Counted from the first letter of the stretch, positions 1 to 7,639 are shown. The stretch is DNA of 39,092 bases from Xenococcaceae cyanobacterium MO_188.B29 (GCA_030065155.1 JASJDI010000013.1:1-39092), one strand, 5' to 3'. The notes: generated from the letters alone by a model not told the origin. Numbers and translations: made by a program.

Positions 1-141
1 TATAAGTATTAATTATATAATTTGCCAGAAATCAGTACTTTAGTACTGGTTTCTGCTTCTATCGCAAATCATTTGGAGTTGGCGATCGCCCGCTCGAACA
101 AGATCTTTCCATCTACTGAAGGTAGACAAGGTAGAGAATTT

Positions 142-177
142 CTTCCTTGTCCTCCTGGTCTTCCTTGTCCTCCTGGT
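142..177. repeat. Two perfect 18-bp tandem copies in a gene-free left end
   Basis: An 18-bp pyrimidine-rich unit (CTTCCTTGTCCTCCTGGT) occurs twice in perfect tandem. The first 291 bases otherwise hold no convincing gene. The reading frame that crosses the repeat on the minus strand owes its Arg/Lys/Thr-rich middle to it and looks spurious. The sequence is continuous with the left edge, so an upstream gene could end just outside the window. Confidence 0.7.
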
Positions 178-291
178 CTTTCCTAACCGTTTAATTAAGA
201 CTTTTGCAAGAGGTCTATAGCAACAAGCACAAGCTAAACCACCCCAAAAAGGAGATAAGCTACCTGGCATACTAAGAGAAGATAAACATTA

Positions 292-747
292 TCACAATTT
301 TTTAGCAGCAACCAAAGAAACCCCAATAATGACTAAGACAACTCCTGTGATGCGTAGTGGACTGGCTGGCTGTTTGGTAAGCCCGATGAAGCCATAATGA
401 TCTAAAAAAAGTGCTGCAATCATCTGACCTGCAATTGTGAGTCCTAATGCCAGTGCTGCTCCAATCTTAGGTGTGGCAAAAATAGTTGACCAGACATACA
501 AAGTTCCCAAACAGCCTCCTACCCACATCCACCATGATGTTTGAGCGAGAGAAGCCAATTCAGGAAGCGGATAACGAGCCAAAAAACAAATAATCAGCGA
601 TGTAATACTGCCAACAACATAGGAAATAAATGTAACCTGCATTGGCTGACCGACATAACCTTTTAAAAGAGCATTAAGAGCAACTTGAACGGGTAAAACA
701 GCACCACCAATAAGTGCTACTATCAAATAAATGCTTCTGGGACTCAT
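292..747 (-). CDS. YdcZ/DUF606-type DMT superfamily inner-membrane transporter
   Basis: A 151-residue, very hydrophobic protein with about five membrane segments (roughly residues 5-25, 37-57, 72-92, 97-115 and 131-148). This size and pattern fit the DUF606 (YdcZ) branch of the drug/metabolite transporter superfamily, whose members are half the length of EamA proteins and probably work as dimers. The N-terminus, with Gly-Gly-Ala and Pro-Val-Gln near residue 20 and an Asn-Ala-Leu-Leu motif, is typical. A GGAG ribosome site lies about 10 bases before the ATG. The substrate cannot be told from sequence. It stands alone; the next gene (nitroreductase) is about 200 bases upstream, separated by a palindromic repeat. 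Family call is firm, function is not. Confidence 0.8.
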   Translation of the reverse strand: MSPRSIYLIVALIGGAVLPVQVALNALLKGYVGQPMQVTFISYVVGSITSLIICFLARYPLPELASLAQTSWWMWVGGCLGTLYVWSTIFATPKIGAALALGLTIAGQMIAALFLDHYGFIGLTKQPASPLRITGVVLVIIGVSLVAAKKL

Positions 748-781
748 AAAATATCACTCCAAAAACTAATAATCCCTAATG

Positions 782-812
782 GCGATCAGCTTCGCTGGCA
801 CTGCGTGATCGC
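782..812. repeat. HIP1-flanked palindromic dispersed repeat
   Basis: Arms GCGATCA and TGATCGC enclose a GC-rich centre with a GCTTCGC core. Related GCGAAGC/GCGATCGC-rich elements occur at 7824-7906 and 36266-36301. They are GC-rich islands in AT-rich DNA between genes, typical of short dispersed cyanobacterial repeats. No function is visible. Confidence 0.6.
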
Positions 813-949
813 AAGTAAGGGTTTTGAAACATATAGGCTGAAAAAGTTTTAAGACTCAGTATCTGTCACGTCCGACTTAAACTGTCGAGAAGACCTTGAC
901 AGTCGCTGACTCGCTATAGAACGGAGACGAGAGCTTTTCCGTTGGTCAA

Positions 950-1618
950 TCAAAGAGCTTGACCAAAACTTTCTCCGTAGCAAACACGCTCTGTGCTGAA
1001 TCTACCGCCATATTTTTTGATAGGCTCATCTGCATATCCTAAAGGTAATAGGCAACAAACATCTACTTCAACAGGAATATTAAAGGCTTCCTTGACTTGT
1101 GCTGTAACAAAGCCTTCCATAGGACAAGAATCGACACCAAAAGCTTTAGCGACAATCATCAAGTGAGCTACTGCTAACATCGTGTGACGATTTGTCCAAG
1201 CTTCCATAGATTCAAAACAGGGCTTGTACTCAAATAGTTGAGGAATTGCACTGCGCATATAATCCGCGAATTTTTCATTGACTCCCCCTGCTGCTATTCC
1301 CAGTTGGATCATTTCTTCAATATATTCAGTATTGTTGACACGGCGATCGCCACAACAGATGAGAACTACAGGTGCTTGGGAAACTTGAGGTTGATCGAAA
1401 GCACAAGCTCTTAATTTATCTTTGTTTTTCTGTTCTTTGACCACAATAAATCTCCAGGGTTGCAAATTATAACCAGAAGGAGACTGTAAGCCCAAACGAA
1501 AAATTTCTTCTAGAATACCCTCAGGAATGGGATCGGAGCTAAAAGCACGAGCAGCACGACGAGTTTTAATAGCTTCAGTAAGACTAACTTGGGGTTGAAG
1601 TTGATTTTCGATTGTCAT
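950..1618 (-). CDS. Nitroreductase-family FMN oxidoreductase
   Basis: A 222-residue protein of the nitroreductase (NfsB/FRP-like) fold, which uses FMN and NAD(P)H to reduce nitro compounds, quinones or related acceptors in the cytoplasm. The diagnostic N-terminal block is present: an Ala-Ile-Lys-x-Arg-Arg-Ala-Ala-Arg stretch near residue 17 (FMN phosphate contacts), then a Ser-Pro-Ser-Gly-Tyr-Asn-Leu-Gln-Pro-Trp motif near residue 47. Near the C-terminus an Asp-Ser-Cys-Pro-Met-Glu-Gly-Phe motif precedes the Leu-Pro-Leu-Gly-Tyr stretch found in the family. Length is normal. The pirin gene lies upstream on the same strand, about 270 bases away beyond a perfect hairpin, so the two may answer to the same LysR regulator; this is inference. 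True substrate unknown. Confidence 0.88.
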   Translation of the reverse strand: MTIENQLQPQVSLTEAIKTRRAARAFSSDPIPEGILEEIFRLGLQSPSGYNLQPWRFIVVKEQKNKDKLRACAFDQPQVSQAPVVLICCGDRRVNNTEYIEEMIQLGIAAGGVNEKFADYMRSAIPQLFEYKPCFESMEAWTNRHTMLAVAHLMIVAKAFGVDSCPMEGFVTAQVKEAFNIPVEVDVCCLLPLGYADEPIKKYGGRFSTERVCYGESFGQAL

Positions 1619-1667
1619 GAGCCAAATTTTGAGTAGTGACTAATTGGGTTATTTAACAAACATCAGC

Positions 1668-1692
1668 GTTTGACCGCATTACGCGGTCAAAC
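1668..1692. promoter_or_regulatory. Perfect 10-bp-arm palindrome upstream of the nitroreductase gene
   Basis: GTTTGACCGC and GCGGTCAAAC flank a 5-base loop, 50 bases before the nitroreductase start. On the plus strand a T-run follows a few bases later, which looks like a terminator, but no plus-strand gene precedes it. It could be an operator, an RNA hairpin in the nitroreductase leader, or a dispersed repeat. Confidence 0.5.
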
Positions 1693-1886
1693 ATACTTTT
1701 TTTAAATTAAGTGAAACTCCTGATTCAGTCTTTTCCATTCTTGCTGTAATTAGCACAATATTGCTCTAATTTGTCAGAGAAACTCCGCCGTGAAACGACT
1801 GGGCTTTTTCTGACTTCGTCACATCATTGATCATTTATCATTTAATGTTCGATGAAAGATTACTTTTGCCAGTTTATAGTTTGCTT

Positions 1887-2588
1887 TTAAGCTAAATCGA
1901 ACAACAAGATTTCTGTATTGTCAGTAGTAGCTGAAAGGGAAATTTCTATTTCATCAGTAATGGCAGCACCATCACCAGTGTTGAGAATTTGACCGTTAAC
2001 TTCTACTCCACCTTTGGCTACTTGTATCCACAAGGATCTATTTTTGTCAGTGTTATGGTTAACGAGATCGCCTTTATTTAGAGCAGCAACATAAAGATTG
2101 GCATCTTGATGAATAGTTACTGAATTATCTCTGCCATCATTAGAGGCGACTAATCTTAGTTTTCCTTGTTTTTCCTCTAAAGTAAAATATTTCTGCTCAT
2201 AACTAGGTTTAATTCCTGTTTGTTGTGGCAAAATCCAAATTTGGAGGAAATGCACTGGATCGATCGCCGAAGCATTAAATTCACTATGGGCGATACCTGT
2301 ACCCGCAGACATTATTTGTACGTCCCCTGGACGAATTACCGAACCATTACCAATACTATCTTTATGTTCTAGTTCTCCTGCTAACACATAGGAAATAATT
2401 TCCATGTCTCGGTGACTGTGAGTGCCAAAGCCTTGCCCTGGTTTAACTTTGTCTTCATTAATCACTCTTAGACTCGCAAATCCCATGTGATGAGGATCGT
2501 AATAATTACCAAAGGAAAAAGTATGTCTGCTCTCGAGCCAACCAAAGTTAGCATCGCCTCTTTCTTGGGCTGGACGGATAGTAATCAT
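1887..2588 (-). CDS. Pirin-family bicupin protein (YhhW-like)
   Basis: A 233-residue cupin of the pirin family. Members related to E. coli YhhW bind one metal ion in the N-terminal cupin and some show quercetin 2,3-dioxygenase activity in vitro; the physiological role is usually unknown. The N-terminus carries the family hallmarks: Phe-Gly-x-Tyr-Tyr-Asp-Pro near residue 27 and the metal-binding His-x-His-x-Asp-Met-Glu block (Thr-His-Ser-His-Arg-Asp-Met-Glu, residues 56-63), followed by a Gly-x-Gly-Ile-x-His-Ser-Glu motif near residue 97. Length is right. A strong GGAGG site lies 8 bases before the ATG. It is divergent from a LysR regulator, an arrangement often seen for pirins, which suggests direct control by that regulator. 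Confidence 0.9.
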   Translation of the reverse strand: MITIRPAQERGDANFGWLESRHTFSFGNYYDPHHMGFASLRVINEDKVKPGQGFGTHSHRDMEIISYVLAGELEHKDSIGNGSVIRPGDVQIMSAGTGIAHSEFNASAIDPVHFLQIWILPQQTGIKPSYEQKYFTLEEKQGKLRLVASNDGRDNSVTIHQDANLYVAALNKGDLVNHNTDKNRSLWIQVAKGGVEVNGQILNTGDGAAITDEIEISLSATTDNTEILLFDLA

Positions 2589-2650
2589 AGTGTTTACCTC
2601 CTTTGTTTGAGAATTTTTTTTCCTTAGTTATATTATCTATTAGTTCTATT

Positions 2651-2690
2651 AAAAAGACAATATATAATTTATTTGACATAATGTCTTTTT
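2651..2690. promoter_or_regulatory. Inverted repeat in the pirin-LysR divergent promoter region
   Basis: AAAAAGACA (2651-2659) and TGTCTTTTT (2682-2690) form 9-bp perfect arms around a 22-base AT-rich spacer, close to the pirin start. It may be a second operator or a promoter element; the T-rich arm also makes a terminator-like end on the plus strand. Confidence 0.4.
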
Positions 2691-2700
2691 TTATTTGACA

Positions 2701-2739
2701 ATAACAGTTGTTATAACTTGAGATAATAACAGTTGTTAT
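2701..2739. promoter_or_regulatory. Twin identical palindromes (likely LysR operator pair) overlapping the lysR start codon
   Basis: ATAACAGTTGTTAT occurs at 2701-2714 and again at 2726-2739, with 25 bases between starts. Each copy has ATAACA/TGTTAT arms and fits the T-N11-A form of LysR boxes. The spacing is near two and a half helical turns. The second copy includes the first two bases of the ATG of the regulator, so binding there would directly block its own expression while the pair also faces the pirin promoter. Operator role is inferred from position and symmetry. Confidence 0.65.
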
Positions 2740-3622
2740 GGATAAGTTTGAAAGTATACGGGCATTTACTGAGGTAGTTGAGGCAGGGGGTTTCGCTGCT
2801 GCTGCTAGAAAAATGCAGCTATCTCGTTCTGCGGTAAATAAATTAGTAATCAACTTAGAAAATCATCTAGGGGTACAATTGCTCTATCGCACGACTCGTA
2901 AGGTTACAGTGACAGACACGGGTAGAGCTTTTTACGATCGCTGTCTCGATATTCTCAGTAGTTTAGAAGAAGCAGAACTAGCAGTATCACAGCAACAGAG
3001 TCAACCCATAGGCAATCTCAAAATTAATGCCCCGATGTCCTTTGGTATCTCTGTTTTGGGAACAAAAATAGCTGAATTTATTACTCGCTATCGAGATGTG
3101 AGAATTCAATTGACATTAGAAGATCGTTTTGTCGATCCGATCGCGGAAGGCTACGATCTAGTCATTCGTATTGGTTCACCGCTTCCATCTTCTAGTTTGG
3201 TTGCTCATCATATTACTAGAATTCCCCGTGTTATTTGTGCAGCACCGAGTTATTTAGAAGTCAAAGGAATTCCTACTCATCCCCATCAATTAAAAAATCA
3301 TTCCTGTTTGCATTATGGTTATTTAACAACGGGTTGTAAGTGGCAATTAATTAATGAAGCTAAAGAAGAACAAGTCTTAATTGATGGTGTTTTTTGTTCT
3401 AATAATGGGGAAGTTTTACGAGATGCTGCCGTCCGAGGATTGGGAATTACAATGTTACCAACCTTTATTGTCGATCGAGAATTAGCCAACGGAGAACTAC
3501 AAGTTATTTTGCCCGATTATCATCCACCAGCACTAACTTTATGTTTAATTTATCCCGTAAACCGCCACCTTTCTACTAAAGTTCAGTTGTTTACTCAGTT
3601 TATTCGAGAATGTTTTAGTTAA
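2738..3622 (+). CDS. LysR-family transcriptional regulator
   Basis: A 294-residue LysR-type regulator. The winged helix-turn-helix fills residues 1-60: a Met-Asp-Lys-Phe-Glu-Ser-Ile start, then Ala-Gly-Gly-Phe-Ala-Ala-Ala-Ala, and a recognition helix around Ser-Arg-Ser-Ala-Val-Asn-Lys. A LysR substrate-binding domain follows (about 88-290). It resembles the DsdC/AaeR-like group often placed beside pirins and oxidoreductases. The chosen ATG matches the usual N-terminus of the family, although no Shine-Dalgarno sequence precedes it and the region is taken up by two palindromes, so translation may be nearly leaderless. It likely controls the divergent pirin gene and itself. Inducer unknown. Confidence 0.92.
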   Translation: MDKFESIRAFTEVVEAGGFAAAARKMQLSRSAVNKLVINLENHLGVQLLYRTTRKVTVTDTGRAFYDRCLDILSSLEEAELAVSQQQSQPIGNLKINAPMSFGISVLGTKIAEFITRYRDVRIQLTLEDRFVDPIAEGYDLVIRIGSPLPSSSLVAHHITRIPRVICAAPSYLEVKGIPTHPHQLKNHSCLHYGYLTTGCKWQLINEAKEEQVLIDGVFCSNNGEVLRDAAVRGLGITMLPTFIVDRELANGELQVILPDYHPPALTLCLIYPVNRHLSTKVQLFTQFIRECFS

Positions 3623-3658
3623 TAAGTAGGTAAGCAAAATTATTTGTGTATTAATTAT

Positions 3659-3793
3659 CAATGGACAATTGATAATTGATAATTGATAATTAGTTAATTT
3701 TTAATTTAAGACCTCTGCATTCATGAGTGCGAGGCAGGGCGAGGTTTCCTCAGACAGGGCGGTGCGCTTTTAAGAAGAGGTAATTGTCCATTG
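3659..3793. repeat. Inverted-repeat-bounded element between convergent lysR and dhaL
   Basis: Perfect 12-bp inverted repeats CAATGGACAATT (3659-3670) and AATTGTCCATTG (3782-3793) bound about 110 bases. The interior starts with a GATAATT tandem run and has a GC-rich centre with GCGAGG repeats. A related sequence made of CAATGGACAA-type words is at about 30012-30041. It looks like a short non-coding repeat of MITE size, with no reading frame inside. It may also fold in RNA and end transcription from both sides. Confidence 0.6.
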
Positions 3794-3819
3794 TCAATTT
3801 TTGAATTAGATTTAAATAT

Positions 3820-4446
3820 CTAGAGGCTTTCTAGTAATGCTCGAAGAATTAGAAAAGAAGAAGTAGCCCCAGGATCTTGATGTCCTGCACTTCTTTCTCC
3901 CAAGTAACTCGCCCTTCCTTTTTTCGCTACTAAGGGAATCGTTTGTTTCATGCCTGTTTCAGCTGCTTCTACCGCTTGTTTTAAAGCATCTACTATTGTA
4001 TTTCCCTCAGCAACTAACTCAGTTAAGACGGTTGCTGCGGGAGAGAGAGCATCTAACATTGTCTTATCACCAAGATTTGCTTTACCTCGCTGAATTACTC
4101 CTGCTACTCCTGCTTGCAGCAAGTCAGCCAACTCAGTCGGTGTCAATTCTTCTTTTCCCATTACTTTTGTCGAAGCTCGCAGAAAAAAAGTACCGTACAG
4201 AGGTCCGCTAGCTCCACCAATACTAGAAATAAGAGTCATGCTAACTGTTTTGAGGATAGTACCAATATCTTTAGTTGCTAACTTTGATAGCTGTGGTACT
4301 ATCTTTTGAAATCCGCGCTCTAAATTAATCCCGTGATCCGCATCCCCAATGGCAGCATCTAACTCAGTTAAATAATCTTTATTTTCGGCAATTGTTTTAG
4401 CTACTGCTTGTAACCAATTTAAGATTTGTTGCTTAGTTACGTTCAT
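3820..4446 (-). CDS. dhaL: Dihydroxyacetone kinase subunit DhaL (ADP-binding)
   Basis: A 208-residue DhaL subunit, the normal length for the stand-alone protein of PTS-dependent kinases. In that system DhaL carries a tightly bound ADP that DhaM rephosphorylates to ATP, and the phosphate then passes to dihydroxyacetone held on DhaK. The Mg/nucleotide motif Asp-x-x-x-x-Asp-x-Asp-x-Gly-x-Asn is present (Asp30, Asp35, Asp37), as are the Ile-Gly-Gly-Ala-Ser-Gly-Pro-Leu-Tyr-Gly block near residue 75 and the C-terminal Leu-Gly-Glu-Arg-Ser-x-Gly-His-x-Asp-Pro-Gly motif. It is the last gene of a tight padR-cytochrome b-like-dhaL unit, starting 3 bases after the upstream stop. dhaK is 2 kb upstream on the same strand, which is an unusual separation. 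Confidence 0.95.
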   Translation of the reverse strand: MNVTKQQILNWLQAVAKTIAENKDYLTELDAAIGDADHGINLERGFQKIVPQLSKLATKDIGTILKTVSMTLISSIGGASGPLYGTFFLRASTKVMGKEELTPTELADLLQAGVAGVIQRGKANLGDKTMLDALSPAATVLTELVAEGNTIVDALKQAVEAAETGMKQTIPLVAKKGRASYLGERSAGHQDPGATSSFLILRALLESL

Positions 4447-4449
4447 ATT

Positions 4450-5388
4450 TTAAACAGAAGAAGAATTTTTGTTTGGAGGAGACTCACTAAATAGCTGCGT
4501 TACTCTTAATCGCTTATTGTCAAGTTTCTCATTTTGCTCTTGGCAAATAAGAGCAGCCAGATGAGCGATAGAGAGAATAATAGCTATAACTGCCAGAATA
4601 TAGCTATGCAGAGCGTACATATGTTGCAACGTGATACTACTAATACTATTTCCCCCTAACAAAATATCTCGCAGGAAAGAACCCACAAAAGGAATCGAGG
4701 CAACTATGTTTAGTTCGATTTTAAACCGCCAGAAACTTGTTTGTTCCCAATTTAAGACAATCGCTGTCCAACCCAGACCAATAGCGGTGAGAGTCAAACA
4801 AATACCGCTAATCCAAGCAGTTAACCAAGGTAGCAAGAACTCTCGCCCTAAAAACATGATGACGATTTGAACCAACGCTAAGACAATCAGACTATGACCA
4901 GCCAGATTATGCAAACTCAGGATAAGTGAGCCATTGGTAACTTCATTCACGATCGTGGTCAGGGATTGGTAAGCTCCCAGTGCCGTAGGCTGATAATAAA
5001 ATGCTAGTAGAATGCCAGTTACAGCAGCGATACCACAAAGGGTAAGTTCTACCACTGCCAAAAGTGTAGCTGTTCTTTGAAGAATATAGCGATATCGATC
5101 GAGTTTGAGCAATTGGATTGTGAAGTTTACAGAATCTTTTGCTAAGCAAATACTTTTAAGTTTTTTGAGTAGTCGATTAACAACAATAACAGTCCCTACA
5201 TAGGTTACAAAATAAAATAAACGCCAGCGAAAAATCCCCACAGCTTGCCAAGCCCGATGGCGTTCTAAAAGAATTGATCGAGAAGAAATAATATCTCTGA
5301 GCCAATCTTGGTACTCTTCCCACTCTTCTGAAAAATGGCTGACTAATTCACCTATTTTGCCAGCTATCTCTAAATCCTGAGAATTCAT
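4450..5388 (-). CDS. Cytochrome b-like membrane protein with one heme ligand replaced
   Basis: A 312-residue membrane protein related to the N-terminal domain of cytochrome b/b6. A soluble and membrane-bound N-terminal extension (about 1-105) precedes four predicted membrane helices (about 108-130, 156-180, 190-212, 262-282). Family features are visible: Gly-Ile-Leu-Leu-Ala-Phe-Tyr-Tyr near 125, Ser-Leu-His160, Leu-Asn-Trp-Glu-Gln near 212, Ile-Pro-Phe-Val-Gly near 232, and Ala-Leu-His261 with His276. In cytochrome b6, four histidines ligate two hemes with spacings of 14 and 15 residues. Here His160, His261 and His276 fit, but the position 14 after His160 is Gln174. One heme may be lost or ligated differently. 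It starts one base after the padR stop and ends 3 bases before dhaL, so it is surely co-transcribed with them. Electron partners and role are unknown. Confidence 0.75.
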   Translation of the reverse strand: MNSQDLEIAGKIGELVSHFSEEWEEYQDWLRDIISSRSILLERHRAWQAVGIFRWRLFYFVTYVGTVIVVNRLLKKLKSICLAKDSVNFTIQLLKLDRYRYILQRTATLLAVVELTLCGIAAVTGILLAFYYQPTALGAYQSLTTIVNEVTNGSLILSLHNLAGHSLIVLALVQIVIMFLGREFLLPWLTAWISGICLTLTAIGLGWTAIVLNWEQTSFWRFKIELNIVASIPFVGSFLRDILLGGNSISSITLQHMYALHSYILAVIAIILSIAHLAALICQEQNEKLDNKRLRVTQLFSESPPNKNSSSV

Positions 5389-5389
5389 T

Positions 5390-5719
5390 TTACACCCCCT
5401 CTGGCTTAGCGATCCAATAAGCTACGTTTTCTAACAACTGTTGTTTTGCTTCAAGAGCTTTCGTCCCAGTTCCCGTAATTTGGTAGTATTTCCGTCTAGC
5501 TCCAGTATGCTTTTCAGGAGCTTCATTGCCCCATTCCGACTTGACAAAGCCTTTTTTTTCCAGTTTTTTCAAGTTGGGATAGAGAGAATTAAACCCAATC
5601 TGTTTGCCTCCACTGTTTTCTATTGCCTCCATAATCTCTAATCCATAACGTTTTCTAAAACGAAGTGCTGAGAGGATTACTTCTTGATTAGGAGTAAGAC
5701 TTAAATCTAAATCGCTCAT
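5390..5719 (-). CDS. PadR-family transcriptional regulator
   Basis: A 109-residue winged helix-turn-helix protein of the PadR type. The N-terminal Leu-Thr-Pro-Asn-Gln-Glu-Val-Ile-Leu opening, the Arg-Lys-Arg-Tyr-Gly-Leu-Glu-Ile segment, the Ser-Leu-Tyr-Pro-x-Leu-Lys-Lys-Leu-Glu-Lys-Lys-Gly recognition/wing region (near 45-57) and the Gly-Ala-Arg-Arg-Lys-Tyr-Tyr-x-Ile wing are all characteristic. It heads a compact operon with the cytochrome b-like gene and dhaL (one-base gap to the next ATG). AT-rich inverted repeats lie 27-87 bases upstream and are candidate autoregulatory sites. The ligand is unknown; PadR proteins often respond to small aromatics or stress. Confidence 0.9.
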   Translation of the reverse strand: MSDLDLSLTPNQEVILSALRFRKRYGLEIMEAIENSGGKQIGFNSLYPNLKKLEKKGFVKSEWGNEAPEKHTGARRKYYQITGTGTKALEAKQQLLENVAYWIAKPEGV

Positions 5720-5745
5720 CTTAATTTTTGACTACTATTCCCAAA

Positions 5746-5806
5746 AGATATATATACAAATATAGCAATATATCTAATAAATGGATATTAGTTATGATAT
5801 TTGTAT
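5746..5806. promoter_or_regulatory. Nested inverted repeats upstream of padR (candidate PadR operator)
   Basis: Two symmetric pairs sit in the 207-base gap before padR. AGATATAT (5746-5753) pairs with ATATATCT (5768-5775), and ATACAAATAT (5754-5763) pairs with ATATTTGTAT (5797-5806). PadR proteins commonly bind AT-rich palindromes overlapping their own promoter, so position and symmetry support an operator. Low complexity makes chance matches possible. Confidence 0.45.
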
Positions 5807-5926
5807 CTATGCCAAATCAAAACAAGAGAAAATTATCATGTGCCTTTTGTCAGTTCACAGTAATCAGTGGGTATTAGCGGAAGCGACTTCCCTGACACAA
5901 GGCGATCGAGCCTCTGTTTAATTTTA

Positions 5927-6517
5927 TTAAGGTTTTTGCCAAATTAGCGAATAACGCCAGAATAGATGTCTTTGAAGTTTGAAGCCAGGAATTAAAGTAT
6001 TTGCTACTGATTTAATTTGATTGAATGACAACTTAGCAGGGCGAGTTGGCGCAACAGTTTTTTCAGTCAAAGTAGATCTACGATACCAGTTTAAATAGAT
6101 GAGGTTGAGGGGAATTGAAATCACACTATATATATAATCAATAATGCTTGTTTCTCGGTAAAGTCCGAGAATGATTAATTTCCCAGATGGACGAAGAAGC
6201 AACCTCATTTTTTTCAAGGCTTCCTCTAAATCCATGTGATGTAGTGAGGCAATAGACACGATCGCATCATAAGAATCTGCTGTTAAATCAATTTCAAGAA
6301 AGTCAGCACGTTTGTAATAAATATTGGCTGCATTGTGTCTATCTAATGCTTCTTTTAAAACTGTACGATCGACATCGATAGCATCTACTATTTCTGCTCT
6401 CTTAGCAAGTTTCCAGGCAAAAAGTCCTAGCCCACATCCCACATCCAAGGCGCGATCGATCTTTCTAGGAAGCTGACGCAACAAAAAATTATGGAAATGA
6501 GTGTTATGATCCCACAT
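5927..6517 (-). CDS. Class I SAM-dependent methyltransferase
   Basis: A 196-residue methyltransferase with the Rossmann-type SAM site: motif I Leu-Asp-Val-Gly-Cys-Gly-Leu-Gly near residue 24, the acidic residue at the end of strand 2 (Asp-Ala-Ile-Asp-Val-Asp near 45), an Ala-Asp-Phe block near 70, and Ile-Val-Ser-Ile-Ala-Ser-Leu-His-His-Met-Asp near 85. It belongs to the UbiE/COQ5-like Methyltransf_11/25 group. The N-terminus begins directly at Trp-Asp-His-Asn, which in relatives usually follows 10-15 more residues; a stop codon lies immediately before the ATG, so the protein may be slightly short. It sits 48 bases after dhaK on the same strand and may be co-transcribed. Substrate unknown. 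Confidence 0.83.
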   Translation of the reverse strand: MWDHNTHFHNFLLRQLPRKIDRALDVGCGLGLFAWKLAKRAEIVDAIDVDRTVLKEALDRHNAANIYYKRADFLEIDLTADSYDAIVSIASLHHMDLEEALKKMRLLLRPSGKLIILGLYRETSIIDYIYSVISIPLNLIYLNWYRRSTLTEKTVAPTRPAKLSFNQIKSVANTLIPGFKLQRHLFWRYSLIWQKP

Positions 6518-6565
6518 TTATTTTCTCGATCGATGTACCTAAATTATATATTTTTGGATTAGTCA

Positions 6566-7639
6566 CTAAATTCCCCAACGTAATGCGGGGGTTTTAACTG
6601 GTGCATCCCATAATTTCAGTAGTTCTTCATCTAGTTTTAGGAGAGTAATAGAGCAACCTTGCATTTCTAAAGAAGTAATATAAGCACCCACTAGACTACG
6701 TACAATATGAATATTTTGCTGAGAGCAGATTTGGGCTAATTTACGATAGACAATATAAAGCTCAGATAGAGGTGTACCGCCCATACTATTAACAAAAGCC
6801 AAAACGCGATCGCCTGGTTCTAAATTCGGGTCGGTTATTTCTAACTCTACCCATTCTTCTTTCTCTTCATCCCACTCTTGCAGATTACGAGTATAGCCAG
6901 TATCTTCAAGAATCGATCGCGCCAACATTTCGGTAATCTCATCTGCCGAAACCAAAGGTAATCTTTTGCGCCCTGGTTCGCCGTGAATACCAATACCAAA
7001 CTCAATTTCATTCTCTCCTAGCTCAAACATGGGAGAACCTTTAGCGGGTGGCGTACAGCTTGTTAATGCCATGCCCATACTGCGTCCGTTGAGATTAACC
7101 TTACGACAGAGATCGGCTAACTGTTTGAGATTATATCCTTGTTCCGCAGCAGCACCACAGATTTTTTCAGCCAGAACAGTTGTGCCTACACCTCTGCGTC
7201 CCTGAGTATAGAGACTATCTTTAACCGCAACATCATCATCAATTAAGATGTTCGCTATTTTGATTCCTTCAGAAAGTGCTAACTCTGCTGCTAATTCAAA
7301 ATTCATCACATCGCCACTGTAGTTTTTGACAATGTTTAGCACCCCTGCCCCACTATTAACTACTTTGGCTGCTGCTAACATTTGGTCGGGAGTAGGAGAG
7401 GTAAACACTTCTCCAGGACAGGCAGCATCGAGCATTCCCATACCTACATAACCACCATGCAAAGGTTCGTGTCCGCTACCACCACCTGAAACTATAGCGA
7501 CTTTATTGGCAACAGGTGCATCAGCACGATAGATAAAATTAGGCTCTAAATTAATTTTAATCAGTTCTGGATGAGCCAGAGCCATGCCTTCTATACTTTC
7601 GCGAACAAAGTCATCGGGATTGTTGATTAATTTTTTCAT
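6566..7639 (-). CDS. dhaK: Dihydroxyacetone kinase subunit DhaK (dihydroxyacetone-binding)
   Basis: DhaK binds dihydroxyacetone covalently as a hemiaminal on an active-site histidine and presents it to DhaL for phosphorylation to DHAP. The sequence carries the Gly-Gly-Gly-Ser-Gly-His-Glu-Pro motif (about residue 53 from this start), the Lys-Asn-Tyr-Ser-Gly-Asp block near 105, and Gly-Ile-Gly-Ile-His-Gly-Glu-Pro-Gly, whose His219 matches the substrate-binding histidine of the family (His218 in E. coli). I chose the ATG at 7639 (Met-Lys-Lys-Leu-Ile-Asn-Asn), which matches the family N-terminus and has a GGTGA site 5 bases upstream; an in-frame ATG 33 bases earlier would add an unlikely extension. 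The product is 357 residues, normal. No ATP-dependent DAK1-DAK2 fusion is present; the partner DhaL is encoded separately. Confidence 0.95.
   Translation of the reverse strand: MKKLINNPDDFVRESIEGMALAHPELIKINLEPNFIYRADAPVANKVAIVSGGGSGHEPLHGGYVGMGMLDAACPGEVFTSPTPDQMLAAAKVVNSGAGVLNIVKNYSGDVMNFELAAELALSEGIKIANILIDDDVAVKDSLYTQGRRGVGTTVLAEKICGAAAEQGYNLKQLADLCRKVNLNGRSMGMALTSCTPPAKGSPMFELGENEIEFGIGIHGEPGRKRLPLVSADEITEMLARSILEDTGYTRNLQEWDEEKEEWVELEITDPNLEPGDRVLAFVNSMGGTPLSELYIVYRKLAQICSQQNIHIVRSLVGAYITSLEMQGCSITLLKLDEELLKLWDAPVKTPALRWGI

Noticed and set aside
40-270. A 76-residue minus-strand frame rich in Thr-Arg-Arg/Lys repeats
   Set aside because: The repeated part is just the translation of an 18-bp tandem repeat; no family resemblance and no convincing ribosome site.
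5839-5922. A 27-codon plus-strand frame in the gap before padR
   Set aside because: Very short, no ribosome site seen, contains a HIP1-like octamer and no recognisable peptide features.
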